Assembly: GCA_965243755.1 (NCBI GenBank)
Contig: CBDEVW010000007.1
Coordinates: 124,001-188,000, forward strand
Source of the DNA: JANSWY01 sp965243755
GTDB taxonomy: Bacteria > Bacteroidota > Bacteroidia > Cytophagales > Cyclobacteriaceae
Length of the DNA: 64,000 nucleotides
Direction: 5' to 3'
Made by a program: the position numbers and the translations under genes. Positions 7,164 through 14,840 of the stretch are shown one piece after another; position 1 is the first letter of the stretch; every line of letters begins with the position of its first letter. The notes under the pieces were generated by a model. The model worked only from the letters and a program-made list of their open reading frames with translations, made no database searches and was not told where the DNA came from.

Positions 7164-7239
7164 GCGGAAGTGGACAAAGTGGCAAAGCCGTCTCATTCAA
7201 ACTGAGAAGATTCTGTACGTTCGACTCCTTCCTTCCGCA
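7164..7239 (+). tRNA. tRNA-Leu (CAA), degenerate T-stem
   Basis: The acceptor GCGGAAG/CTTCCGC is perfect and the anticodon stem TCTCA/TGAGA carries loop TTCAAAC (CAA). The T-loop TTCGACT is normal, but its stem (GTACG against CCTTC) has two mismatches. The variable region is about seven bases, again short for tRNA-Leu. It may be decaying, or the T-stem may have been disturbed by a short insertion, since GAAG a few bases upstream would pair with CTTC. Confidence 0.7.
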
Positions 7240-7245
7240 CAACAT

Positions 7246-7335
7246 ATGCCCATGGTGAAAATGGCAAACACGACAGACTTAAGATCTGTTCTTTCCGGGG
7301 CGGTTCGCCGCTGCGATCGACTCCCGGTGGGCATA
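7246..7335 (+). tRNA. tRNA-Leu (TAA) with 17-nt insert in the T-loop
   Basis: The acceptor ATGCCCA/TGGGCAT is a perfect seven pairs, the D-stem is GTG/CAC, and the anticodon stem ACAGA/TCTGT has loop CTTAAGA (TAA). The T-stem CCGGG/CCCGG is intact, but the T-loop is 23 bases because a 17-nt hairpin-forming segment (7300-7316) sits after G53, leaving TCGACT. The variable loop is five bases. Without removal of the insert a normal T-loop to D-loop contact could not form. Confidence 0.8.
7300..7316 (+). repeat. 17-nt hairpin insert in tRNA T-loop (Leu-TAA)
   Basis: GCGGTTCGCCGCTGCGA forms GCGG-TTCG-CCGC, an extra-stable UUCG tetraloop hairpin in RNA, then TGCGA. It is identical to the insert in tRNA-Cys and enters at the same tRNA position. 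Confidence 0.8.
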
Positions 7336-7342
7336 CTTTAAA

Positions 7343-7415
7343 GGACCCGTAGCTCAACGGTTAGAGTAGCACTCTTATAAGGTGAAGGTTCCGAGTTCAA
7401 TTCTCGGCGGGTCTA
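7343..7415 (+). tRNA. tRNA-Ile (TAT)
   Basis: The acceptor GGACCCG/CGGGTCT, the regular TAGCTCAACGGTTAGAG D-arm and T-arm CCGAG-TTCAATT-CTCGG make a well-formed tRNA. The loop CTTATAA reads TAT, an isoleucine anticodon that few bacteria use, because AUA is usually read by a lysidine-modified CAU tRNA. The anticodon stem has a mismatch at 27-43. Confidence 0.85.
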
Positions 7416-7419
7416 CAAT

Positions 7420-7506
7420 GGACAGTAGTCAGATATTGGTTAGCTGTGCTCACCTGCTAAGTGAGTTCTCAGAAATGAGGTGAAGGTTCGATTCCTTCGC
7501 TCTCCG
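7420..7506 (+). tRNA. tRNA-Ser (GCT)
   Basis: The anticodon stem CTCAC/GTGAG with loop CTGCTAA gives GCT. The 16-base variable arm has its own CTCA/TGAG stem as expected for Ser, and G73 fits. The acceptor GGACAGT/GCTCTCC has one C-C mismatch. T-arm GAAGG-TTCGATT-CCTTC is perfect. Confidence 0.85.
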
Positions 7507-7513
7507 CAAAAGT

Positions 7514-7541
7514 GTCATCCTACGCTAAAGCTATGGATGAC
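7514..7541. repeat. Palindromic repeat between tRNA-Ser genes
   Basis: GTCATCC (7514-7520) pairs with GGATGAC (7535-7541), enclosing TACGCTAAAGCTAT. It resembles the ATCCTCACGCTATGCTCAGGATGAC segment at about 8601-8628 and a decayed form at 541-575, so it may be a copy of a dispersed palindromic repeat. Confidence 0.45.
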
Positions 7542-7544
7542 GAT

Positions 7545-7627
7545 GGAGGTAGTCCGGTTGGTCGAGGACACTGTCTTGAAAACAGCTGGGTGTAAAAGCC
7601 TCGGGGGTTCGATTCCCTCTGCCTCCG
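7545..7627 (+). tRNA. tRNA-Ser (TGA)
   Basis: The acceptor GGAGGTA/TGCCTCC, a four-pair D-stem GTCC/GGAC, anticodon loop CTTGAAA (TGA) and a 16-base variable arm define tRNA-Ser. G73 fits. T-arm GGGGG-TTCGATT-CCCTC. Confidence 0.88.
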
Positions 7628-7632
7628 CTACA

Positions 7633-7719
7633 GAACATGTGGCCGAATGGCAAGACGGTAGTCTGCAAAACTACAGGTGCGGGGCGGTTCGCCGCTGCGA
7701 TCGATTCCCGCCATGTTCT
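7633..7719 (+). tRNA. tRNA-Cys (GCA) with 17-nt insert in the T-loop
   Basis: The acceptor GAACATG/CATGTTC is perfect, the anticodon stem GTAGT/ACTAC has loop CTGCAAA (GCA), and the discriminator T fits Cys. The T-stem GCGGG/CCCGC is intact, but the same 17-nt hairpin segment (7684-7700) as in tRNA-Leu(TAA) follows G53, leaving TCGATT. Confidence 0.82.
7684..7700 (+). repeat. 17-nt hairpin insert in tRNA T-loop (Cys)
   Basis: GCGGTTCGCCGCTGCGA, identical to the copy at 7300-7316 and inserted at the same T-loop position in a tRNA of different specificity. Identity confined to this block, with different flanking stems, argues against simple gene duplication. Confidence 0.8.
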
Positions 7720-7872
7720 CTTTTGCAGAACGAGACAATAATCCTCAATTATTACGAGTGAGGAATCACCATGCCGCAACGAGGGATGTAGGCCAGGGGG
7801 GAAGGGGAGTGGCCAATGTGTGCGGTTATAAAGCCCATATTTTTCCTTCAAGCTCTAATTCTTTAAGTCTAG
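7720..7872. other. Degenerate repeat after the tRNA array
   Basis: No gene is supported. The GAGGAATCACCATGCCGCA block followed by a G-rich stretch and GTGGCCAATGTGTGCGG (about 7760-7827) is shared in decayed form with 870-935 and about 5700-5730. Confidence 0.45.
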
Positions 7873-8345
7873 ATTCGGCCTTTTGGAGAATTTCATATCT
7901 ATATCAGCCTCGATGACAAATTAAAACATGAAGCTTCAGCAAGAGCTAGATTCACTTTTGGACATGAATTGGGTCACTTTTTTATTGATGAACATAGAAA
8001 AATGCCTTAAAAAGAGGCGAAACGCCATCTCATCCTAGTTTTAATAATTTCACATCAAAAAACCCAGTTGAACTTGAAGCTGATCACTTCGCAGCTTGTT
8101 TGCTTATGCCGAAGGGAAGGTTTATAGAGGATTGTGCTGGGTCTACCTTTAATTTCCATTTGGTTGATATGTTAAGTAAAAAATATAATACTAGTCTTTC
8201 TGCAACATTGATTAGATATACTTCTATTCAACAAAATCATCCAATTTGTATAATCTGCTCTCAAAATGGTCTAATAAAACGGCATAAAGCAAGTGCTGAT
8301 TTTCCATTTAAGCTACTTAATAATGAATTAGCTCTTTTAAAATAG
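7873..8345 (+). pseudogene. Frameshifted ImmA/IrrE-family metallopeptidase
   Basis: Frame 1 encodes RFTFGHELGHFFIDEHRKMP (7951-8007) and then stops. Shifting frame at about 8001-8008, in an A-rich run, the reading continues as LKRGETPSHPS and PVELEADHFAACLLMPKGRF to a stop at 8345. HELGH with the downstream ExxAxxFAA(C)LLMP is the ImmA/IrrE (DUF955) zinc-peptidase signature. No N-terminal helix-turn-helix or proper start is visible, so the gene is both truncated and frameshifted. ImmA proteins cleave phage-type repressors and usually travel on mobile elements, which fits the neighbourhood. A sequencing error could explain the frameshift but not the missing start. Confidence 0.7.
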
Positions 8346-9469
8346 ATTCGGAAAAGGATAATTTCAAATCCCTACGAACTCTAAGAAACTTAATGTAACA
8401 TTATGTTAAATAGAGCGTCAGCCAGACAGAATAGCGGGGGTGGGCTTGCCATTGCGAGGAAGCATTATTCTGTCAAGATTTTTGCATCCTTTTTATCGAT
8501 TGAAAAAGGATGAGCCTCCGTGGCTCGAACGGTGGACAGTGAACTATTTAAATTAAATGTGCAGCAGGTGAGCTCCTGGATTCTTTTCTACCAACCGTTG
8601 GTGATCCTCACGCTATGCTCAGGATGACGACTGGACTGGAGACTTTGCTATTAGCAGCTATTCAGTTGCATAAACACAATTCTATAATAGCGCAGTAAAA
8701 ACAAAGCGCAGGCCAAGCAAGACTAGCCGTCCGCGTGAATCACAGGCAAATTCCTAATCGCTGAGAATGGCATATTTGAAACGAACCTGTACAATGGCAC
8801 GAATAACGAAAAATAGAACGATACACTTTGCCTGAGATTCTCTTGCTTCAGGGTCGGCAATTCAGCGATAGCTGACAGAGAGGTGGGAACTATTAATTCT
8901 CAGGGCTGGCTTAGGGCACGGCCAATGCAGTCACGATCAAACGGAGCAGTAACTAGATCATTTGTAACAAGTAGCATTCGCAGAGACTGCAGCGTTATGC
9001 GCGGCTATTTAATATAACGTCTAATTATATAACAGCGCCACCAGAAGGCACTCACAAAAATTTCCGAACAACAGATGCACACACGTTCAAATTCCCCAGC
9101 TTTGCTGCACTCGGCGTGCCCGTTAACATAATATCATTATATAATCGAAGTTGACAGCTAATCGTCAAACAGTGACAGCAGTCTAAGCGACCCGGTAAAA
9201 ATAACAGTCTTGTTATATAATTTATATTATGTTAAATAAACAAATCTAACCCAACCTCCATCTCTAATTAACTCCTAACCATAGAGCCTCCTCTTGTCTA
9301 AGTAAGTGTATGAATGCCCATACCATGAATGTATGAAATCAGCATGAACCGAAACTTTATGAACCTATCTCAATTCCTGTATCAACTATAGTAGTAGCTG
9401 ATGATTATGCAGTCCGTGAAGTTGTGTGTTCGTTAATTATGTGATTGTTGTCTATTTGGGGATACACCT
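8346..9469. other. 1.1-kb gene-free region of eroded repeats
   Basis: I see no gene. Bases 8520-8815 match 455-735 in many short blocks. The segment at about 8601-8628 is a palindromic ATCCTCACG...GGATGACG repeat. TTATGTTAAAT boundaries occur at 8402 and 9227, and AT-rich TATAACGTCTAATTATATAAC at about 9015-9035 resembles the ends of the MITE-like element at 9123-9235. The block looks like several generations of nested small elements. Confidence 0.5.
9123..9235. repeat. MITE-like element with terminal inverted repeats, copy 2
   Basis: The left end TTAACATAATATCATTATAT (9123-9142) is the near-exact inverse of the right end (9213-9235, TTATATAAT then TATTATGTTAA). The 113-bp element has no ORF and shares ends and interior blocks with 5473-5572, so the two bracket the tRNA array at 6.4-7.7 kb. 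Confidence 0.6.
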
Positions 9470-11773
9470 CTAAAAATCAAAATACATACTAAATGACACC
9501 ATACGTCCTGGTTGGGGCAACAATGAATTGCTCCAGCTTTGGCTGCCGTTCCAGCCCAGTCCATTGGCAGTCCAGACACCCGGTGTGGTGCCAGCATCAG
9601 CTGACTGTAAACCGGGGTGAAAATATTGCTCATCCAACAGGTTGTTCACTTTTACACCAAACGAAATGTTTTCTTCAATGACATTTCGGATCAACAGATT
9701 CAAATCCGCTACAAAATAGTCATCGATGGTCGCTACGGGGTTGGTGGGAACGGTCTTCCTTTCGCCAATGTACCGGAACCGCGCATTGAGCGAAATGACC
9801 TCATTAAACTCTGCCGTCACACCTCCCATCAATTTGATGTATGCCAGATCCCCTATCCTGTCGTTCCCAATCTTTGTGCCTTCTCCATCAAACTTTTCCT
9901 CTTCCTCGGCCAGGATAAAAGAAGGATAAGACCAAAGCCGCAGGCTTTTCATAAAGGTAGGCTGCAGCACAGTAGAAAAATTGAAATCCAGTCCCACTAC
10001 CGACCGGTCACCAAGGTTTCTTGCTGCCCCATTGTTGAGATTGAATACGGTATTGGTATTGATCACGTAATAGAAGTTGGCAGAAGAAAGCATTGGGCCT
10101 TTCTGGTATGCCAGACTCATTTCCAGGGTTTGTGAGCGCTCTGGGTCCAGGTTAGGATCACTGCCTGTACCGGTCCATCCACCATACAGGCTCCTTGGAT
10201 TTGGTTCTATGTAACCCTGTCCGAAAAGCACTTTCGCTGTAAAACCTTCAAAATGCCCGACATATCCCCCACGCAATGTCACTGCCGAACCATAGGTGGA
10301 ATTGTTGTCAAACCTCACCCCTGCGTTCACGATATGATTTTTAGAGACATTAAACTTGCCCAGACCATATAACCCATGATCCTCCCATACAATTCTGTTC
10401 CAGTATGCCACCCCGGTAGCCACCTGGTCGGGAATCATTTGTGAAACGCTGATGCTGTAAGGATTGCTGGCATCTATAGGATCCTGAATGTCAGAAGGTT
10501 GTGCTACTGGACCGTAATTGGTTTGATAAGCTTTTTGCAGGTCCTTGTATTCATACTTGTAGCCAAACGCAAACTTCATTTTGTCCTCTTTTACAGTATA
10601 GTCAAAATCCTGGAAAAGGGACCAGCTGGAGTTTTCAGACAGCCAGTAAGAGTAGTCTACTACCCTCATGCTTTCGCCTGGTGCCACCACATCTCCATAC
10701 CATACTACATCTTCCGAGGTGTTGTTGGTGAGGTTGTAGCCTTCCAGCCAGGCAATGTCGGGTCTTGCGTTGTTCTCTCTGTACCTGATCAGCGAGGTGG
10801 AATTTAATCTCGGATTCAAAGAAGTGGAAAATCGCATAAAGGCGCTCTGGTCATCGTTGAGCCACCGCACATTGGGTTGCACTTTGTCAAACGGGTATTC
10901 CAGGCCATAACCTACATCAAACTGATACAGCTGGTAGCCAAACTCAAAATCTCCATAGGTGGTCCGGAAATCAAAACCCCTGTTTCGTACGAAGTTTTTG
11001 GGACCAGTAATTAGTTCACTGTCAACAAAATCACCCCAAAGTGCCCTGTCGAGTGTGTAGGTTTCCCTGGTATATTCATAACTGTCCAGGTCAATGGCTG
11101 CAAATGCATCATAGCTATCTATCTTTACGGATACGCTGGCGCTGAATTTATTTTGCTCATAGCCCATCGTATAGTCCCCCCTGAATTCACCAAAATGTGT
11201 AAGCTCTGTTTTGCCAGTAAAGTGTGATCCGGGGTTCAGTTCACCATCGGAGGTAATGATATTGATCACTCCCATGGCTGCATTTGGTCCATAGAGCGAA
11301 GAAGCAGGACCGTACACAATCTCGATTCTCTTGATATTGGTAATGGGAACCTGTGAAATTACCTGCGTCTCATTGAACCAGAGGTGATTGAGGATTGTGC
11401 CATCCAACATCAGTAGATACGGAGATCCTTTTACATTCCGAAAGCCTCTCCAGTAATTTTTAAAGAAAGTCGAACCATAAGGCTTGGCGATATCCATGCC
11501 TGGCAGATCATCAAAGATTTCGGTGAGTTCTGTATATCCTCTGGTGCGAATGTCTTTCTGGGTCAGTACAATAACATTGGCAGGAGCATCACTAATTACC
11601 TCTTCTTGTCTAGAAGCGGTGGTAACATTAATTTTCAATAAGTCTTCCAGAGGTAATTCAAAGATGTCAATATCAAGTGAATCCTGGGCTTGTATGGGAA
11701 ATTGTACGCATATACAGATCAGGATACTTAAAAAGTATTTGCCACTTTTGAAGATTTGCCTCAGTTGTCCCAT
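9470..11773 (-). CDS. TonB-dependent outer-membrane receptor
   Basis: The 767-residue protein has a signal peptide ending near PIQAQ, then LPLEDLLKINVTTASRQEEVISDAPANVIVLT and RGYTELTEIFDDLPGMDI, the classic plug-domain opening, with RIEIVYGPASSLYGPNAAMGVINIIT closing the plug. The rest is beta-barrel, with NNLLDEQYFHPG near the end and a C-terminal aromatic (YFDF) as for BamA-inserted barrels. It has no N-terminal carboxypeptidase-regulatory domain and no adjacent SusD gene, so it is not a typical Bacteroidota polysaccharide pair; it is closer to colicin-I/ferric-siderophore or haem-type receptors. The ligand is unknown. It stands alone, separated from its neighbours by repeats. Confidence 0.92.
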   Translation of the reverse strand: MGQLRQIFKSGKYFLSILICICVQFPIQAQDSLDIDIFELPLEDLLKINVTTASRQEEVISDAPANVIVLTQKDIRTRGYTELTEIFDDLPGMDIAKPYGSTFFKNYWRGFRNVKGSPYLLMLDGTILNHLWFNETQVISQVPITNIKRIEIVYGPASSLYGPNAAMGVINIITSDGELNPGSHFTGKTELTHFGEFRGDYTMGYEQNKFSASVSVKIDSYDAFAAIDLDSYEYTRETYTLDRALWGDFVDSELITGPKNFVRNRGFDFRTTYGDFEFGYQLYQFDVGYGLEYPFDKVQPNVRWLNDDQSAFMRFSTSLNPRLNSTSLIRYRENNARPDIAWLEGYNLTNNTSEDVVWYGDVVAPGESMRVVDYSYWLSENSSWSLFQDFDYTVKEDKMKFAFGYKYEYKDLQKAYQTNYGPVAQPSDIQDPIDASNPYSISVSQMIPDQVATGVAYWNRIVWEDHGLYGLGKFNVSKNHIVNAGVRFDNNSTYGSAVTLRGGYVGHFEGFTAKVLFGQGYIEPNPRSLYGGWTGTGSDPNLDPERSQTLEMSLAYQKGPMLSSANFYYVINTNTVFNLNNGAARNLGDRSVVGLDFNFSTVLQPTFMKSLRLWSYPSFILAEEEEKFDGEGTKIGNDRIGDLAYIKLMGGVTAEFNEVISLNARFRYIGERKTVPTNPVATIDDYFVADLNLLIRNVIEENISFGVKVNNLLDEQYFHPGLQSADAGTTPGVWTANGLGWNGSQSWSNSLLPQPGRMVSFSMYFDF

Positions 11774-12040
11774 ATGCCAGTTGTCCTAATGGCGAGATAT
11801 GTCCCTGGTATAAAATAACGAACATCTCTCCTATTAAATTCCTCAATTTTGGCGACAATTCAAAAGGAATTGAAGGCTTACAACAAATGTGATGAGATAA
11901 AAATGCGAGTAAATGGGCTGATTTCTGGTGCGAAGAAACAGAAATCCATTGTAGGATTCAATGAAAAGTGAGGTTGAATAGCTGAATGAGCAGTTAGAAA
12001 ACGAAGTGTTCAAATGCTTTCTAACTGCTCAATTGATCAT

Positions 12041-13804
12041 TTATTCTTTAACTAACCGAATGGCCTTGCTAAAATTATTGGCCTTAAAGTTTATGATATA
12101 CACACCACGATCTATATCTGAAAGGTCGAGCTCAAGTTCATGAGTCCCTTTCAATTCCTGGTAATTGACCTGTTCAATTATTTTACCACTTATATCAATC
12201 AGGGAAAGTGAAACATTGCTTTCATTTACCAGTTGATAGGTAATGTTAACTACCTCTTCTGCAGGGTTAGGAAATAGCAGGAAACTATTCTCTGTCACTT
12301 CAGGATCTTCTTCACCAATGCTTGGGCAGATTTCACAGGGGCCACCATCTTCAAACAGGTTTCGGACAAAGTGATCATCAGTAGCAGTGTTGCCATTGGC
12401 ATCTGTAACGGCGAGCCTTAACCTTAAATCTTTGTCTGTAGGCATGGTGTAAGTCAGAGATGAGGACGTTCCGGCAGTATAATATCCACCCCCAATATCC
12501 ACCTGCCATCTGTAGGAATACGGTGAGGTGCCATTACTAACACTGGAAGTGAAATTCAGCCTATCTCCATCATTTGCAGAACCCGGACCGTAAATATTTG
12601 TACTCATATCAGGAGCAGTAAACCTGAAATCACAGACAATTCTGGAATTAACATTGATTACTCTACTGTTAAAAGCAACGTTGAGTTGGCCGGTGGCTAC
12701 CCCATCATAGGTTCGATATGGATTGGAAAAATGTAGCACCTGAGTTCTTCCAGACTCCAGGGTGTGCATGATTGTACCCCTCTTTTTCTTAAAGATTGAG
12801 CCAGTTTTGAAGCCATAACCATGAGCATCTCCAGGTGTTGGATCATTTTCATGTCTACATCCAAAAAGGTGGCCCACTTCATGTGCAAAGGTCATAGATG
12901 CTGTTGCCTGATCGATTTCCACAATTGTGTATGCATCGTCTTCATCAGGACCAATCGCAGACACCACCCCATAATAATTACCATAAGGGCCATCAGTCAA
13001 AAGTACCACCAGATCAGCTTCAAAATTATTTCTTAGTTGTTGTGCGAAAATGTTGTTTCTTAAGTTTTGAACATCACCCCAGATGTCGTTGGATTCATTG
13101 AAGTTAAATCTCACCACTCCTGCCAGTTGCAATGAGGCCTGTATACTGCTATTGATTGAGGCCGTTAGAAATTGGCCCATGGATGCATCAACGACATCAT
13201 TGATGTTTCTGCCCGTATTTTCCGCAGCTGGAGTAAACAAAACTAACACCCTGACAATCGCCTGGGCATTCCCTCCCCTTTCTTCATCCGGGAATGCTAG
13301 CTGCTGATCAGGTGAATCCGGAGCTGCACACTGACCGTATTGAAGCATTTTTTTGTTATAATGCAGCAATGCAGCAAAGTTATTGCTCAGATATTGCAGG
13401 TCATATACATCATCTTTGTGACGAATAGTACCATAGGTTCTGCCATTTGAATGAATGATAAGTACCTCACCATCATTCGTGTGCCCATACCAACTGTACT
13501 TACTCTCAGACTCGTAATTTAGATTGGTCAACCTGGCTGTGAGGGTAGTTGTTTCATTTAATTCCAATGTCAGTTCGTTGCTTTGAAGTAAGAGCTCTCC
13601 ATTTTGAAGTTGAACTGGACTTACCACATAACTTTTAGCGTTTCGGGTCAACTTTTGTAATTGTTCCTGTGCTGCGATATCCAATTGACTGATTCTGGAT
13701 TGTTCTAATGGACCGATAAATTTTGTGCTCTGCCCATGCAATTGATAAATAAGCAACAGCAGCACAATAGAAGAAATGATAGTTTTTAGATGAAGTGTTT
13801 TCAT
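12041..13804 (-). CDS. Secreted metzincin metalloprotease with PKD-like and T9SS sorting domains
   Basis: A signal peptide (to about residue 24, QLHGQS) precedes a propeptide-like region and a metzincin catalytic domain. HEVGHLFGCRHE gives the HExxHxxGxxH zinc motif (about H308, E309, H312, H318), with TIMH about 35 residues on as a possible Met-turn. Residues about 410-490 look like a PKD/Ig-like domain (YRWQVD...GGYY). The last 80 residues (LFPNPAEEVVNITY ... GVYIINFKANN ... RLVKE) form a type-A T9SS C-terminal sorting domain. The protein should therefore cross the outer membrane and be cell-surface attached or released. The family includes reprolysin-like peptidases. It is a single-gene unit. 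Confidence 0.9.
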   Translation of the reverse strand: MKTLHLKTIISSIVLLLLIYQLHGQSTKFIGPLEQSRISQLDIAAQEQLQKLTRNAKSYVVSPVQLQNGELLLQSNELTLELNETTTLTARLTNLNYESESKYSWYGHTNDGEVLIIHSNGRTYGTIRHKDDVYDLQYLSNNFAALLHYNKKMLQYGQCAAPDSPDQQLAFPDEERGGNAQAIVRVLVLFTPAAENTGRNINDVVDASMGQFLTASINSSIQASLQLAGVVRFNFNESNDIWGDVQNLRNNIFAQQLRNNFEADLVVLLTDGPYGNYYGVVSAIGPDEDDAYTIVEIDQATASMTFAHEVGHLFGCRHENDPTPGDAHGYGFKTGSIFKKKRGTIMHTLESGRTQVLHFSNPYRTYDGVATGQLNVAFNSRVINVNSRIVCDFRFTAPDMSTNIYGPGSANDGDRLNFTSSVSNGTSPYSYRWQVDIGGGYYTAGTSSSLTYTMPTDKDLRLRLAVTDANGNTATDDHFVRNLFEDGGPCEICPSIGEEDPEVTENSFLLFPNPAEEVVNITYQLVNESNVSLSLIDISGKIIEQVNYQELKGTHELELDLSDIDRGVYIINFKANNFSKAIRLVKE

Positions 13805-14358
13805 TTTTTATGGTTAATTGAATTGTACCCTACTCTGTTAATGGTTTTTCGGGATCGACCAGTTAAAGTATTGCTTATAACGGTTCGTAATTTACTAAAA
13901 GGCACAATAATATGCTCATTGAAGATCAGGTAATTACATTATATATTTAATGTTTTTACTTTAAGCCGCCTGTACGCCAGTAGATTCTGTTGTATTACGT
14001 GTCAGTATCGGTACGGTTGCTTAGATTATCTCTTCGGCCACTATTTATTCTATCTCCTGAAATAAAAAGATTAATTTATTTTTTATTATCGCTCAACTGG
14101 TATGAAAGGAAGTGATCTGTCGCTTCAACCAACAAAACCACGGAAGATTCTTTGAGGATATACTAGTCTATTTTGTCAGAAGGAATTTAAGGGATAGCTT
14201 CTGTCCATTTAAGGCTTATTATTGAACCGTCATTTCATGCTCAAAAAAAATATTTTTTTTCTGATTACCCTTCCCTCCTTTCCGGTACTAACCTACAAAA
14301 TCGGCGGAAACCGAAAAGCCTTAATAGAGTAGGTAAACCAAACTAAGTATAAATTATT
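13805..14358. other. Divergent intergenic region
   Basis: This 554-bp gap lies between a minus-strand protease and a plus-strand lipoprotein. It is AT-rich with homopolymer runs around 14245-14262. No ORF, repeat or terminator can be supported; both promoters presumably lie here but I cannot place them. Confidence 0.4.
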
Positions 14359-14748
14359 ATGAGAAAAACTATCATCATTAATTCCATCATTTTGTCTCTT
14401 TTCTTCATGGTATCATGCGGCGAAGAAGAGTTGGGTTCAGAAGTATTAGTCGAAACAGTTTCTGAAGAAACCGATGCTTGCGGTTGGACTTACAGCCAGG
14501 GATATGACCAGGGTAAAAGAATTGGTTTAGATGAGAGCTATTTTGGTCAGTGGTATCCTCGATACAGAAGTACACTTGAGGATTTTGCTCATTGTAACCT
14601 CTATGTCGCTGGTGTTCGTGAAGGTTACTATCAGTATAGATATGGAGGCCCTAAACATAATCAGGATTGGAATGATGGTCCCGAGTGGCCATGTGATCCA
14701 AACATACAGAACTGCCCTGAAACCGAAGGAGGAGATCCAAATCAATAA
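14359..14748 (+). CDS. Small lipoprotein of unknown function
   Basis: The 129-residue product starts with a lipoprotein signal peptide whose lipobox is MVSCG (cysteine about 20). The mature part is rich in Tyr, Trp, Gly and acidic residues (YSQGYDQGKRIG, GVREGYYQYRYGG) and holds four cysteines, including CDPNIQNC near the end, which could form disulfides in the periplasm or at the surface. I do not recognise the family. It is monocistronic, followed by a strong terminator at 14800-14832. Confidence 0.7.
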   Translation: MRKTIIINSIILSLFFMVSCGEEELGSEVLVETVSEETDACGWTYSQGYDQGKRIGLDESYFGQWYPRYRSTLEDFAHCNLYVAGVREGYYQYRYGGPKHNQDWNDGPEWPCDPNIQNCPETEGGDPNQ

Positions 14749-14799
14749 GATCTTCCTATTCACAACAATTTGTCTTGAACTAAACTAACAAATCATGGA

Positions 14800-14832
14800 A
14801 ATCCCAATCGCTTTACGGTTGGGATTTTTTGG
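14800..14832 (+). terminator. Intrinsic terminator between convergent genes
   Basis: AATCCCAA (14800-14807) pairs with TTGGGATT (14819-14826), followed by T residues. It serves the lipoprotein gene and lies nine bases from the end of the convergent phosphatase gene. Confidence 0.8.
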
Positions 14833-14840
14833 TTGGTAGC

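Noticed and set aside
7531..7851. 106-codon minus-strand ORF across the last tRNAs
   Set aside because: It is antisense to tRNA-Ser and tRNA-Cys and the repeat after them. The piece LQKAESRLKELELEG looks helical but has no supporting context.
5473..9235. Integron attC sites or cassette array
   Set aside because: Some ends resemble GTTRRRY core sites, but the matching RYYYAAC core is missing, no integron integrase is present, and no cassettes lie between them.
9617..10135. 172-codon plus-strand ORF opposite the TonB receptor
   Set aside because: It is antisense to a well-defined receptor gene, with no domain or start signal; a shadow of the coding strand.
12821..13307. Plus-strand ORFs inside the metalloprotease gene
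   Set aside because: All are antisense shadows; the minus frame holds the HExxH motif and a T9SS tail.
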